The notes under the pieces are model-generated. The model did not search any database and had not been told where the DNA came from. It saw nothing but the letters and a program-made list of their open reading frames with translations. Positions 38,698-50,310 of a stretch of 64,000 bases of DNA are shown piece by piece. The translations under genes were made by a program, and so were the position numbers. Origin of the DNA: Gammaproteobacteria bacterium (lineage in GTDB: Bacteria; Pseudomonadota; Gammaproteobacteria; Steroidobacterales; Steroidobacteraceae); contig JABCZO010000008.1 of the NCBI GenBank assembly GCA_013289615.1, forward strand, positions 55,297 to 119,296, given 5' to 3'. The number at the start of each line of letters is the position of its first letter. The first letter of the stretch is position 1.

Positions 38698-39534
38698 ATG
38701 AAATACTTCGGTTTACCGCATCTGGCACTGGCATCGCTCGGCCTGATGACCGGTGCACTCTGGGCGGCTAATACTGCACCGCAGCAAGAGCCTGCAGCCC
38801 CCACCAGCGCGGCCGCAGCGGCCCCGACGCCCGACGCGGGGGCACCTGCCGCGAGCCATATACCGGCCCCGCAGCTGGTGCCGGCGCCGCCTGAGACGCT
38901 GCGTGCCGTTGCCACTCTGGCCGGGGTCAAGCCCGAAAACGTTCAGCCAACCCCGGTGGCCGGTATCTTCGAGGTGTTGCGCGGTTCAGACATCCTCTAC
39001 ATGACGCGCGATGGCCAATACGCCTTCGCCGGCGACCTGTATCAGGTTCCCAGTCGCGCCAACCTGACCGAAGTACACCGGCGCGAGTTGCGGCGCAAAC
39101 TGATCGATGCGGTCCCGGAATCCAGAATGGTGGTGTTCTCGCCGCCCGATCCCAAATACACCGTCACCGTGTTCACGGATGTCGATTGCAGTTACTGCCG
39201 CGCGCTGCACCGCCAGATCGCTGAATACAACCGTCTGGGCGTGCGGGTGCGCTACGTTTTTTACCCGCGCACCGGGCCGGACACCGACTCCTGGCGCAAG
39301 GCGGAGCAGGTGTGGTGCTCTGCCGATCGCAAGGCCGCGCTGACCCATGCGAAACTTGGCGAGGCGCTCGACGCACCGGTGTGTGCCAACACGCCGGTGG
39401 CCCAGGAGTATGAACTCGGCCAGGCCATCGGGCTTGAGGGTACCCCGGGTATCGTGGCCGCGAATGGCGCGCTGGTGGGAGGCTACGTGCCGCCCGATGC
39501 GCTGATCGAACTGCTCAGGAAGCAGCAGCCCTAA
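38698..39534 (+). CDS. dsbC: DsbC-family periplasmic thiol:disulfide isomerase
   Basis: 278 residues from the ATG at 38698. A signal peptide (about 1-23) is followed by an unusual Ala/Pro-rich linker (about 27-65), a dimerisation domain (about 66-130) and a thioredoxin domain with active site DCSYC (C164, C167) and the cis-proline GTPG. A second cysteine pair (VWCSAD and PVCANT) matches the structural disulfide of DsbC. It isomerises wrong disulfides and is kept reduced by DsbD. The active site CSYC instead of the E. coli CGYC is a mild variation. Confidence 0.93.
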   Translation: MKYFGLPHLALASLGLMTGALWAANTAPQQEPAAPTSAAAAAPTPDAGAPAASHIPAPQLVPAPPETLRAVATLAGVKPENVQPTPVAGIFEVLRGSDILYMTRDGQYAFAGDLYQVPSRANLTEVHRRELRRKLIDAVPESRMVVFSPPDPKYTVTVFTDVDCSYCRALHRQIAEYNRLGVRVRYVFYPRTGPDTDSWRKAEQVWCSADRKAALTHAKLGEALDAPVCANTPVAQEYELGQAIGLEGTPGIVAANGALVGGYVPPDALIELLRKQQP

Positions 39535-39581
39535 CCCTGGCCCTGGCGATCGAGCCTGCAGGCGCCAGCGGCGCGACCTGC

Positions 39582-39905
39582 TCAGCGTTCCAGCAGGGAA
39601 CGCTTGTTGGGTTTGTCCTCCCACGCCTTCGCATCGGCCGGCGCCTCGCCCTTTTCCGTGATCACCGGCCACTGCTTGGCCAGCTCGGCGTTGATCTGCT
39701 TGAACGCTTCCTGTCCCGCCGGCAACTCCTCCTCGGAAAAGATCGCCTCCACCGGGCACTCGGGCTCGCACAGCGTGCAGTCGATACATTCGTCCGGATC
39801 GATCACAAGAAAATTCGGGCCGACGTGGAAACAGTCAACCGGGCACACTTCCACGCAGTCCATGTACTTGCACTTGATACAGTTTTCCGTCACGACGAAG
39901 GTCAT
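39582..39905 (-). CDS. fdxA: Ferredoxin FdxA, 7Fe type ([3Fe-4S][4Fe-4S])
   Basis: 107 residues, the exact family length, from the ATG at 39905. The N-terminal cluster cysteines lie in [20 protein letters not shown] and the second set in [16 protein letters not shown]. It carries low-potential electrons in the cytoplasm. The gene is convergent with the dsbC gene (47 bases between the stops), where CTGGCG/CGCCAG repeats could form a hairpin. Confidence 0.95.
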   Translation of the reverse strand: MTFVVTENCIKCKYMDCVEVCPVDCFHVGPNFLVIDPDECIDCTLCEPECPVEAIFSEEELPAGQEAFKQINAELAKQWPVITEKGEAPADAKAWEDKPNKRSLLER

Positions 39906-40069
39906 TGCTGCTCCGATCGATACCGGCCAAAGGCGGGGGCCGGGGTAGCCACTGGTTGTCCGGCGCTGGCGCGGGGGGCGCGTATTGTGCCAAAGCCGCA
40001 CCAAGCCTGAAAGCGACGCGCACGCCCGCACCTCCGGCCGCCCGACGGGCAGGGCAGCGCGGCGCCGCC

Positions 40070-40612
40070 TTATCTTTGCAGCGGCCGGTTGACGTCGCTG
40101 AAATGCAGCCGTTCGAGCGCCAGCCGCCGATCCTCGAAATAACTGCGCAGCGCGAACTCGATGCTCGGGAAGGCGATCTGCTCCCAGGGAATCTCGGCCT
40201 CCAGGTACAGGCCGACCTGCAGACTCTCGGCGCCGATACCGAATTTACCTTCCAGCAGCGCGGCACGAAAGCTCACGTGTACCTGCGAGGCATGCAGCAC
40301 GTGGGTGATCGCCAGCAGTGAGCCGACCTCGACCCGGGCCTCGGCTTCCTCCAGCGCTTCACGCGCCGCGCCGGCCTGCAGGGTTTCACCGTTTTCCATG
40401 AATCCGGCCGGCGTGGTCCAGTAGCCGCGCCGCGGTGTAATGGCGCGCTGGCACAGCAGGATGCGGCCCTGCCATTCCGCTACGCAGCCCACGACGATGC
40501 GCGGGTTCTCGTAGTGGATGCTGCCGCAGGCCGTGCATACCGCGCGCGGCAGGTTGTCGCCGGGTGGAATGCGCATCTCCACCGGTTGACCGCAAGCTGG
40601 ACAGAATTTCAT
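40070..40612 (-). CDS. NUDIX hydrolase with N-terminal zinc ribbon
   Basis: 180 residues. A zinc ribbon, CPACGQ at 4-9 and CTACGS near 27-32, precedes the NUDIX box [20 protein letters not shown] followed by AEARV, with the catalytic REALEE intact. The layout is that of small NudC-like or ADP-ribose/NADH pyrophosphatase relatives, but shorter than NudC. It probably cleaves a nucleoside diphosphate derivative in the cytoplasm; the substrate is unknown. It faces away from the tRNA-Leu gene. Confidence 0.9.
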   Translation of the reverse strand: MKFCPACGQPVEMRIPPGDNLPRAVCTACGSIHYENPRIVVGCVAEWQGRILLCQRAITPRRGYWTTPAGFMENGETLQAGAAREALEEAEARVEVGSLLAITHVLHASQVHVSFRAALLEGKFGIGAESLQVGLYLEAEIPWEQIAFPSIEFALRSYFEDRRLALERLHFSDVNRPLQR

Positions 40613-40711
40613 AAACGATTGAGGTATCGTACTCGCACCGAGGGACGCTCTGCATCGCGAAACGCGCCCATCAAGCCGGTGGTGGGGAGCATGCGTGCAG
40701 GCAAGCCCGAC

Positions 40712-40796
40712 GGCCTCGTGGCGGAACTGGTAGACGCAGTCGACTCAAAATCGACCGGGCTTGCCCATCTCGGTTCGACTCCGAGCGAGGCCACCA
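40712..40796 (+). tRNA. tRNA-Leu (anticodon CAA)
   Basis: The acceptor stem GGCCTCG (40712-40718) pairs with CGAGGCC (40786-40792) and is followed by ACCA, so CCA is encoded. The D arm has GGCGGAACTGGTAGAC. The anticodon stem GTCGA/TCGAC holds the loop CTCAAAA, giving anticodon CAA for the codon UUG. A long variable arm (CGGGCTTGCCC) marks it as class II, and the T arm is CTCGG-TTCGACT-CCGAG. It ends only about 20-30 bases before the coding part of queA, so the two are probably on one transcript. Confidence 0.97.
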
Positions 40797-40813
40797 TTGC
40801 CATTGCCACGACA

Positions 40814-43035
<2,222 letters not shown>

Positions 43036-43134
43036 TGCCGGCCCTTTGCGGCGCTAGCTTAGGTTCCGGCCCTGCGGGGCGAGGGCCCTGACGGCACCCC
43101 TGCAGGCAGCTCGAGTCGAAATAAAGAGGCAAGC

Positions 43135-43467
43135 ATGAGCTTATTGATCAGCGACGCGTACGCGCAATCCGCCGGCGGCGGCATGGGCGGCGGCGGCATG
43201 AGTCAGATCGTCATCCTGGTGGTGTTCGTGGGGGTGTTCTATTTCCTGCTGATCCGCCCGCAGCAGAAGCGCGCCAAAGAACAGCAGGCGATGCTCTCAC
43301 GCCTGGCCAGCGGCGATGAAGTGGTGACCACCGGCGGCATCCTTGGACGCATCACCGAGGTCAGCGATCCTTTCGTGACCCTGGAAATCGCCGACGGGGT
43401 ACGCATCAAGGTGCAGAAGACCCAGATCACCCAGCTCATGCCCAAGGGTACGCTGAAGAGCGCCTGA
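43135..43467 (+). CDS. yajC: Sec translocon accessory protein YajC
   Basis: 110 residues with one membrane helix (about 22-42, IVILVVFVGVFYFLLIRPQQK) and a cytoplasmic tail containing GDEVVTTGGILGRI, the YajC signature. It joins SecD and SecF in the accessory complex of SecYEG. The N-terminal 20 residues are Gly-rich (AGGGMGGGGM). AAAGAGGCAAGC precedes the ATG. The 99-base gap from tgt contains a GGCCCT/AGGGCC hairpin at 43068-43087. Confidence 0.96.
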   Translation: MSLLISDAYAQSAGGGMGGGGMSQIVILVVFVGVFYFLLIRPQQKRAKEQQAMLSRLASGDEVVTTGGILGRITEVSDPFVTLEIADGVRIKVQKTQITQLMPKGTLKSA

Positions 43468-43514
43468 ACCCCGGCTGCCATCGCTCCAAGCCCGCCCCTA
43501 GAGTCCTAAAGCTC

Positions 43515-45389
43515 ATGTTGGAATTCCCGCGCTGGAAATACGTGCTGGTCACGCTGGCGGTGCTGATCGGCGTGCTGTTTGCGCTGCCGAACCTGTTTGG
43601 CGAGGACCCGGCGTTGCAGGTGGAGCGCAAGAACCGTGCCCCGATGGATGATTTTGCACGGCAGTCGATCGAGGAGCTGCTGCACAAGCAGGGCATCCTG
43701 ATCAAGCGTGACTTCATCGACAGCGGCCGGCTGATACTGGCGTTCAGCGACGTCGCCTCGCAGCTCAAGGCGCGTGACACGGTCGACGCGACGCTGTCGG
43801 ACGTCGATCGCGCGGCGCTGGCCAACGCGTCGCGGGCGCCGGCCTGGATGCGCAAGATCGGCCTGAAGGCCATGCCGCTCGGCCTGGACCTGCGCGGCGG
43901 GCTGTATCTGCTCTACCAGGTGGATCTGCAGGGCGCGGTGAGCCAGCTGCTCGAGAGCTATGAGCAGAGTTTCCGGCGTGCGCTCAATGAAGCCAAGCTG
44001 CCGTTCACCGACATCACAACGCTGGGCAGCGCCGGCGGCGGCATCGCCAACGGCCTGCATGTGACGCTGCCGCCCGGCGCCGACAGCGCAGCGACCGAGG
44101 CGGCACTGAGAAAGGTCGACGTCAATCTCAAATTCACCACCAGCGCCAGCGCCTCTGGCGCCTCGATCGACATGGTGCTGAGCCCGGCGCAGATCAAGGC
44201 GCGCGAGGACTATGCGCTGGAACAGAATCGCACCACACTCACCAATCGCGTCAACGAGCTCGGCGTGTCGGAACCGATCGTGCAGCGCCAGGGCCTCGAC
44301 CGCATCAACGTGCAGCTGCCCGGGGTGCAGAATTCGGCCGAGGTCAAGGATCTGCTTGGCAAGGTGGCGACGCTCGAGTTGCGCCTGGCCGATACGCAGA
44401 ACAACGCGCTGCAGGCCGAGCAGAGCGGGCACGCGCCGCTGGGCACCAAGCTGTACAAGCGCGAGGACGGCTCGCCGATACTGCTCAAGCGCGAAGTGAT
44501 CGTGACCGGTGATGAACTCACCAGCGCGACCTCGGCCACCTCGACCGAAGGACCCGCCGTCTCGATCAAGCTCGATGCCCGCGGCGCCGAATCGATGCTG
44601 CGCACCACACGGCTGAATGTCGGCAAGCCGATGGCGGTGGTCTACATTGAGAAAAGTCGCCGCCAGGTCGAGGTCAACGGCCAGAAGGTCGACCGCGATT
44701 CCACCAGCGAGAAGGTCATCAATGTGGCCACGATCCGCGGCGTATTCGGGCCGCAGTTCCAGGTTACCGGATTGACCAGTGGCGAGGCGCGCGACCTGTC
44801 GCTGATGCTGCGCTCCGGCTCGCTGGCGGCGCCGATCGAAGTGGTGGAGGAGCGGGCCATCGGTCCGAGCCTCGGTCAGGACAACATCGACAAGGGCGTG
44901 CGCGCGCTCGAGATCGGCATGCTGGCCGTGTTCGTGTTCATGGCGCTCTACTACCATGCCTTCGGTCTGGTCGCGGATGCGGTGCTGCTCGCCAACGTGA
45001 TCCTGCTGACCGCGCTGCTGTCGATGCTGCGTGCGTCGCTGTCGCTGCCGGGCATTGCCGGCATTATTCTCACTGTCGGCATCGCGGTCGATGCCAATGT
45101 GCTGATCTACGAGCGCATCCGCGAGGAGCTGCGCAACGGCGTGTCGCCGCAGGCGGCGATCCGCGCCGGCTTCGACAAGGCGTTCTCGGCAATCGCCGAC
45201 TCGAACGTGACCGCGTTGATCGCCGGCCTGGCGCTCTGGGTGATCGGCACCGGCGCGATCCGCGGCTTTGCCATCGTTCTGACGCTCGGCATCGCCACCT
45301 CGATGTTCACCTCGCTGCTGGGCAGCCGCGCGCTGATCACGCTGATCTACGGCGGCCGGCGCAAGGTGGCGCGGCTGTCGATCGGATAG
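43515..45389 (+). CDS. secD: Protein translocase subunit SecD
   Basis: 624 residues: one N-terminal membrane helix, a large periplasmic P1 region, and five C-terminal helices. LGLDLRGGLYLLYQVD is the D1 motif and GIAVDANVLIYERIREEL the D4 motif that forms the proton path with SecF. The protein uses the proton motive force to help pull substrates through SecYEG. It is followed by secF after 25 bases. Confidence 0.97.
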   Translation: MLEFPRWKYVLVTLAVLIGVLFALPNLFGEDPALQVERKNRAPMDDFARQSIEELLHKQGILIKRDFIDSGRLILAFSDVASQLKARDTVDATLSDVDRAALANASRAPAWMRKIGLKAMPLGLDLRGGLYLLYQVDLQGAVSQLLESYEQSFRRALNEAKLPFTDITTLGSAGGGIANGLHVTLPPGADSAATEAALRKVDVNLKFTTSASASGASIDMVLSPAQIKAREDYALEQNRTTLTNRVNELGVSEPIVQRQGLDRINVQLPGVQNSAEVKDLLGKVATLELRLADTQNNALQAEQSGHAPLGTKLYKREDGSPILLKREVIVTGDELTSATSATSTEGPAVSIKLDARGAESMLRTTRLNVGKPMAVVYIEKSRRQVEVNGQKVDRDSTSEKVINVATIRGVFGPQFQVTGLTSGEARDLSLMLRSGSLAAPIEVVEERAIGPSLGQDNIDKGVRALEIGMLAVFVFMALYYHAFGLVADAVLLANVILLTALLSMLRASLSLPGIAGIILTVGIAVDANVLIYERIREELRNGVSPQAAIRAGFDKAFSAIADSNVTALIAGLALWVIGTGAIRGFAIVLTLGIATSMFTSLLGSRALITLIYGGRRKVARLSIG

Positions 45390-45414
45390 CAACCTTAAGA
45401 ACTCAAGGACGATC

Positions 45415-46347
45415 GTGGAATTCTTTCATCGCGCGACCAGTTTCCCGTTCATGTCCACGCGCAAGCTGTGGTACGGCTTGTCGATCGTTCTGATCGTGAT
45501 TTCGCTGCTGTCGCTGGCGACCCGCGGGCTGAACCTGGGCGTGGACTTCACCGGCGGAGTGACCGTTCAGGCGACATTCCCGGCTGCGGTCAATCGCGAT
45601 GCGGTGATTGCGGCGCTGACCGGCGCCGGTTACGCCGACCCGCAGGTCACGATCTTCGGTACCTCGCGCGAGATCGCCATCAGGCTGCCGCCGACCAAGC
45701 AGAGCACCGAGGAGGTTCGCGGCAAGATCGAGCAGATCCTGCACGCGGTCGATGCGGGCGCCCAGATCCAGCAGGTCGAGGTGGTCGGCCCGCAGATCGG
45801 CGGCGAACTGCAGCGCAGTGCGGCGCAGGCGCTGGTCGCGACGCTGCTGCTGATCTTCGGCTACATCGCGGTGCGCTTCCACACCTGGCGGCTGTCGCTG
45901 GGTGCCATCCTGGCGGTGCTGCACGACCCGATACTGGTGCTCGGTACCTTCTCGCTAACGCGCACCACCTTCGACCTGACGGTGGTCGCGGCCATGCTGG
46001 CCGTGATCGGCTACTCGCTCAACGACACAGTGGTGGTGTTCGATCGCATCCGGGAGCGTTTCCATACCGGCCGGCGCCTGGATCCGGTCGCCGTGCTCGA
46101 TCAGTCGATCAACCAGACCCTCTCGCGCACCATCATGACCAAGGTGGTGACGCTGATCGTGGTGGTGGCGCTGTACGTACTGGGTGGCCCGGTGCTGCGG
46201 GGATTTTCCGAGGCGCTGATCATCGGTATCGTCGCCGGCACCTATTCTTCCATCTACATCTCGAGCGCGGTGGCGCTGGATTGCGGCCTCAGGGCCGAGC
46301 ATCTGCTGGCGACCGCGGCCAAGAAGCCGCTCGACGACCTGCCCTAG
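45415..46347 (+). CDS. secF: Protein translocase subunit SecF
   Basis: 310 residues from a GTG at 45415 with AAGGACGATC upstream. GVDFTGGVTVQATF is the SecF D1-type motif, GYSLNDTVVVFDRIRE the D4-type motif and TIMTKVVTLIVVVALYVLGG a late membrane segment. It pairs with SecD. The length is normal and all six helices are present. Confidence 0.97.
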   Translation: MEFFHRATSFPFMSTRKLWYGLSIVLIVISLLSLATRGLNLGVDFTGGVTVQATFPAAVNRDAVIAALTGAGYADPQVTIFGTSREIAIRLPPTKQSTEEVRGKIEQILHAVDAGAQIQQVEVVGPQIGGELQRSAAQALVATLLLIFGYIAVRFHTWRLSLGAILAVLHDPILVLGTFSLTRTTFDLTVVAAMLAVIGYSLNDTVVVFDRIRERFHTGRRLDPVAVLDQSINQTLSRTIMTKVVTLIVVVALYVLGGPVLRGFSEALIIGIVAGTYSSIYISSAVALDCGLRAEHLLATAAKKPLDDLP

Positions 46348-46405
46348 AGGCGCCGGCGGCCTGAAAGGCCGGCCGCCGCCGCCGGTCCGGAGCGGATGAC
46401 GATCG

Positions 46406-47134
46406 ATGCTGGCACTGCTCGAATCACCGGAAAGCTGGGTCGCGTTCCTGACGCTGTCGCTGCTCGAGACCGTACTCGGCATCGACAACGTGATCTTCCT
46501 GTCGATCCTGGTGGCTCGCCTGGCGCCGGCGCGCCAGCCGAGTGCCCGCATCGTCGGACTGCTGCTGGCGATGCTGACGCGCCTGGCGCTGCTGGTCTCG
46601 GTGGTGTGGCTGACGCGGCTGACCACGCCACTGTTCAGCCTGCTGCAGCGCTCATTTTCCGTACGCGATCTGATCCTCGGCGCCGGTGGGCTGTTCCTGC
46701 TGGGCAAGAGCGCGACGGAGATTCATCGCACGCTCGAAGGCGCGGCAGCTTCGCGCCGCAGCTCGGTGTTCGGCGCTTTCCATGTCGTCGTCATCCAGAT
46801 CGCGCTGATCGATGTGGTGTTTTCGCTCGACTCGGTGTTCACGGCCGTCGGGCTGGCGCGGCCGGAGCAGCTGCCGATCATGGCGGCGGCCATCGTCGTG
46901 TCGATCGCGGTGATGATGTGGTTGTCGGGCCCGATCGCCGCCTTCGTCGCACGCCACCCGAGCATGAAGGTGCTGGCGCTGTCGTTTCTGGTGCTGATCG
47001 GCGCGGCGCTGGTGTGCGAGGCGCTGGAGTTCGAAGTACCGAAGGGCTATCTGTACTTCGCGATGGCGTTCTCGGTCGCGGTCGAGCTGGTGAACATCCG
47101 GCTGCGTCGGCTGCTCGGCGGCCCGCCGCGCTAG
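46406..47134 (+). CDS. TerC/YoaE-family integral membrane protein
   Basis: 242 residues, about seven membrane helices. LLETVLGIDNVIFLSILV and ALIDVVFSLDSVFTAVGL carry the paired Asp/Asn residues of the TerC family, which are thought to bind or export divalent metals (manganese or calcium) in relatives such as MntX-like Alx and YoaE. The C-terminal CBS domains found in YoaE are absent. It follows secF by 58 bases and is convergent with the permease. Confidence 0.9.
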   Translation: MLALLESPESWVAFLTLSLLETVLGIDNVIFLSILVARLAPARQPSARIVGLLLAMLTRLALLVSVVWLTRLTTPLFSLLQRSFSVRDLILGAGGLFLLGKSATEIHRTLEGAAASRRSSVFGAFHVVVIQIALIDVVFSLDSVFTAVGLARPEQLPIMAAAIVVSIAVMMWLSGPIAAFVARHPSMKVLALSFLVLIGAALVCEALEFEVPKGYLYFAMAFSVAVELVNIRLRRLLGGPPR

Positions 47135-47161
47135 ATTGTCCGGCTGCAATTGCCCGTGGGC

Positions 47162-48646
47162 TTATCCGTCGGAAGGGTCCGGCGGCCGACCGGCGCGCAA
47201 GCGGCTGTGCTTGTGGCCGTAGAAGAAATAGAGCGCAAAGCCGATCAGGCTCCAGATGAGCAGCCGCCACCAGGTGGCGTTCGGCAGCGAATACGCCATC
47301 ATGCCGCAGAACGCGACCCCGCCGCCGGCGATCAGCCACACGGCCTTGACCCTGAACGGCCGCACCAGGTCGGGCCGCGTATAGCGCAGCACGACCACAC
47401 CGATGCACACCACGATGAAGGCCACCAGGGTGCCGATCGACACCAGCTCGCCGAGAATGCCGATCGGCAACAGGCCGGCAAAGGTCGCGGCCAGCACGCC
47501 GGTGATCGCGGTGGAAATATGCGGGGTGCGGAAGCGCGGGTGCACCTTGCCGAAGAATTTCGGCATCAGGCCATCGCGCGACATGGTCAGCCAGATGCGC
47601 GCCTGCGGGATGATCATCGTGATGATCACCGAGGTCAGGCCGGCCAGGGCGCCGATGATGACCCAGGTTTTCAGCCACGACAGCTGCGGATGCGGCTTCA
47701 GGGCTGCGACCACCGGCGCCGCGTCATTGAGGTCGTGGAACGGCGCCAGGCCGGTCATCACGCTGGACATCAGGATGTACAGCAGGGTGCAGATCCCTAA
47801 GCTGCCGAGCATGCCGATCGGCATGCCGCGTGCGGGATCCTTGGCTTCCTGCGCGACCGTGGAGACGCCGTCGAAGCCGATGTAGGCAAAGAAGATGATC
47901 GCCGAGGCCTGCCAGATGCCGCTCCAGCCGAACTGGCCGAAGGTGCCGGTATTGGGCGGGATATAGGGAAACCAGTTGGCCGTGTTGACGAAGAACGCGC
48001 CGAAGATGATCACCGCGACCACAATGCTGACCTTGATCAGCACGATGATGGTGTTGACGATCGCCGATTCCTTGATGCCCTTGTAGCACAGGGCCGCGGC
48101 AGCGGCGACGATCAGCACCGCCGGCAAATTGAAAATCGCCCCGGTGCGGAAGATCTCATTGCCGGTTTCGCCGGCCGCGAATGGCGCGCTGGTCAGCGCC
48201 GCGGGCAGGTGCACGTGAAACAGCTCGAGAAAAGCCACGAAATAGCGGCTCCAGCCCACCGCGACCGTGGAGCAGGCCATCATGTACTCGAGCACCAGGT
48301 TCCAGCCGACGAACCAGGCGACGATCTCGCCCAGCGTCGCATAGCTGTAGGCGTAGGCACTGCCGCACACCGGTACCATCGCTGCGAATTCCGAGTAGCA
48401 CAGGCCGGCGAACATGCAGCCGGTGCCGGCAATGATGAATGAAATGACGATCGCCGGGCCGGCATGTTGTGCTGCCGCGAGTCCGGTGAGCACGAAGATG
48501 CCGGTGCCGATGATGCCGCCGATGCCAAAGGCGATCAGGGCCGGGATGCCGAGCGCGCGTACCAGGTGCCTGCCGGCCGCCTCCTCCTGGTAGTCGGCGA
48601 TCGACTTGGTCGCGAACAGTCCCTTCTTCTGTATAGGCATGTCCAT
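47162..48646 (-). CDS. APC-superfamily cationic amino acid permease (CAT/YfnA-like)
   Basis: 494 residues with about twelve membrane helices. The consensus GIGGIIGTGIFVLTG in helix 1, CYSEFAAMVPVCGSAYAYSY near 106 and FFAYIGFDGVSTVAQEAKDP in helix 6 match the cationic amino acid transporter group. The ATG at 48646 has AGGAA six bases upstream. It should bring in an amino acid with protons; specificity is not clear. It is monocistronic by appearance. Confidence 0.92.
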   Translation of the reverse strand: MDMPIQKKGLFATKSIADYQEEAAGRHLVRALGIPALIAFGIGGIIGTGIFVLTGLAAAQHAGPAIVISFIIAGTGCMFAGLCYSEFAAMVPVCGSAYAYSYATLGEIVAWFVGWNLVLEYMMACSTVAVGWSRYFVAFLELFHVHLPAALTSAPFAAGETGNEIFRTGAIFNLPAVLIVAAAAALCYKGIKESAIVNTIIVLIKVSIVVAVIIFGAFFVNTANWFPYIPPNTGTFGQFGWSGIWQASAIIFFAYIGFDGVSTVAQEAKDPARGMPIGMLGSLGICTLLYILMSSVMTGLAPFHDLNDAAPVVAALKPHPQLSWLKTWVIIGALAGLTSVIITMIIPQARIWLTMSRDGLMPKFFGKVHPRFRTPHISTAITGVLAATFAGLLPIGILGELVSIGTLVAFIVVCIGVVVLRYTRPDLVRPFRVKAVWLIAGGGVAFCGMMAYSLPNATWWRLLIWSLIGFALYFFYGHKHSRLRAGRPPDPSDG

Positions 48647-48684
48647 TGAGGGTTCCTGGAAAGGCCGCCTGACGTAGCCGCACT

Positions 48685-49485
48685 CTACACGTTGCGCAGT
48701 TCCTCCGGTACATGGGGAGCGAGCGCTGTTATCAGGGCTTCGTACACTTTTGGAGAGCCGCCAACGATATTGGCCCCAAGCCGATACTCATCGCCGCCCA
48801 GCGTACCGACCCGGCCGCCGGCCTCCCGTATCAGCAGCGTGCCGGCGGCCGTGTCCCAGGCCTTCAGGCCCATCTCCCAGAAGCCGTCGACGCGCCCGCA
48901 AGCGACATAAGCCAGATCCAGCGCCGCCGCGCCAGGGCGGCGAATGCCGGCGCACATCGACGTCAGCATGCGGAACATGGCGAAGTAGTTGTCCGCATGG
49001 CGCTCGTCCTCACGGTACGGAAAACCGGTTGCGAGCAGGGCACCCTCGAGACCACGCTGCTTGCTGACGCGGATGCGGCGATTCTCCAGATGTGCGCCTT
49101 CGCCGCGCGCCGCGGTGAACACCTCCTGGCGCATCGGATCGTAGATGACGCCGATTTCGAGCCGGCCGCGCTGCTGGACCGCGATCGACACCGCGAACAC
49201 CGGAAAACCGTGCAGGAAATTGGTGGTGCCGTCGAGCGGGTCGATGATCCAGACGGTATCGCCGTCGCCGCTGCTGCCGCTCTCCTCGGCCAGGATTGCA
49301 TGCTCGGGATAGTGCTTATGAATGATCTCGATGATCTCGCGCTCGGCGCTGCGATCGATTTCGCTGACGTAGTCGTTACGGCCCTTGGAGGTGACCTCGA
49401 GGCTCTCGAGGCGTACCAGGCTGCGGACGATCACCTCGCCCGCGCGACGAGCTGCGCGCACGGCGATATTGAGCAATGGGTGCAT
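48685..49485 (-). CDS. suhB: Inositol-1-monophosphatase SuhB
   Basis: 266 residues. Metal and phosphate motifs are VSEIDRSAE, LAEESGSSGDGD, WIIDPLDGTTNFLHGFP and LKAWDTAAGTLLIREAGG. It hydrolyses inositol phosphates, and in enterobacteria SuhB also joins rRNA transcription antitermination complexes. It is divergent from trmJ with a 42-base gap, a pairing frequent in Gammaproteobacteria. Confidence 0.96.
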   Translation of the reverse strand: MHPLLNIAVRAARRAGEVIVRSLVRLESLEVTSKGRNDYVSEIDRSAEREIIEIIHKHYPEHAILAEESGSSGDGDTVWIIDPLDGTTNFLHGFPVFAVSIAVQQRGRLEIGVIYDPMRQEVFTAARGEGAHLENRRIRVSKQRGLEGALLATGFPYREDERHADNYFAMFRMLTSMCAGIRRPGAAALDLAYVACGRVDGFWEMGLKAWDTAAGTLLIREAGGRVGTLGGDEYRLGANIVGGSPKVYEALITALAPHVPEELRNV

Positions 49486-49527
49486 GAGCGGACAATTGCG
49501 AAGGATAAACGATTAGGATAACAGGTC

Positions 49528-50310
49528 GTGCCCTGCCCAATTCGCATCGTCCTGGTCGAGACCTCGCATCCCGGCAATATCGGCGCGGTGGCGCGCGCCC
49601 TAAGGAACATGGAACTCGAACAGCTGGTGCTGGTGCGGCCGAAGCTGTTCCCGCATCCGGAGGCCAGCGCCCGCGCCTCCAGCGCCGAAGACCTGCTGGC
49701 TGGCGCGCGGGTCGAGGACGATCTGGCGCGTGCGCTGCAGGGCTGCGGCCTGGTGTTGGCGACCACCAGCCGCGAACGCGATCAGTATTTTCGCGTCATC
49801 GATGTGCGTGCGGGTGCGCGGCGCGCGGTCGCGGAGGCCGCGCACGCGCCGGTGGCCATCATGTTCGGCTCCGAGCGGGCCGGGCTTACCAACGAGGAAC
49901 TGCGCTATGCGCATGCGTTGCTGCGCATTCCGGCCAATCCTGCCTATGCCTCGCTGAACATCGCGATGGCGGTGCAGATCGTTGCCTACGAGATCCTGCG
50001 TGCGCGCCTGGAGCTCGAGCAGGACGGCCAGGCGCCTGCGCCGCCCGGCACGGCGCGCAGCAACGCCGGCGCCGAAGCCCGCAGCGCGCCGCTGGCTACT
50101 CCTTCGGAGCTCGATCGGATGTACCAGCACCTGGCCACGGTGCTCGAGGAGATCGACTTTCGCGATCGCACTCAGAGCGGCGGCCACCTGATGAAACGCA
50201 TCCGCCGCCTGTTGCAGCGCGCGGAGCCCGATGCCAACGAGGTCAATATCCTGCGCGGCATCCTGACAGCAGTGCAGCAGCGCCGGCGGCGCGCCGGCCA
50301 GGACTCATGA
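49528..50310 (+). CDS. trmJ: tRNA (cytidine/uridine-2'-O-)-methyltransferase TrmJ
   Basis: 260 residues from a GTG at 49528. The SPOUT knot motifs are RIVLVETSHPGNIGAVARAL, IMFGSERAGLTNEEL and IPANPAYASLNIAMAVQIV. It methylates the 2'-OH of position 32 in several tRNAs. An Ala/Pro-rich linker (about 165-190) precedes the C-terminal helices. The stop overlaps the iscS start (ATGA). Confidence 0.95.
   Translation: MPCPIRIVLVETSHPGNIGAVARALRNMELEQLVLVRPKLFPHPEASARASSAEDLLAGARVEDDLARALQGCGLVLATTSRERDQYFRVIDVRAGARRAVAEAAHAPVAIMFGSERAGLTNEELRYAHALLRIPANPAYASLNIAMAVQIVAYEILRARLELEQDGQAPAPPGTARSNAGAEARSAPLATPSELDRMYQHLATVLEEIDFRDRTQSGGHLMKRIRRLLQRAEPDANEVNILRGILTAVQQRRRRAGQDS

Noticed and set aside
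43506..45392. A 628-codon open frame on the minus strand opposite secD
   Set aside because: SecD is unmistakable on the plus strand. High GC leaves few stops in the opposite frame; the translation is Gln/Arg/His-rich with no domain.
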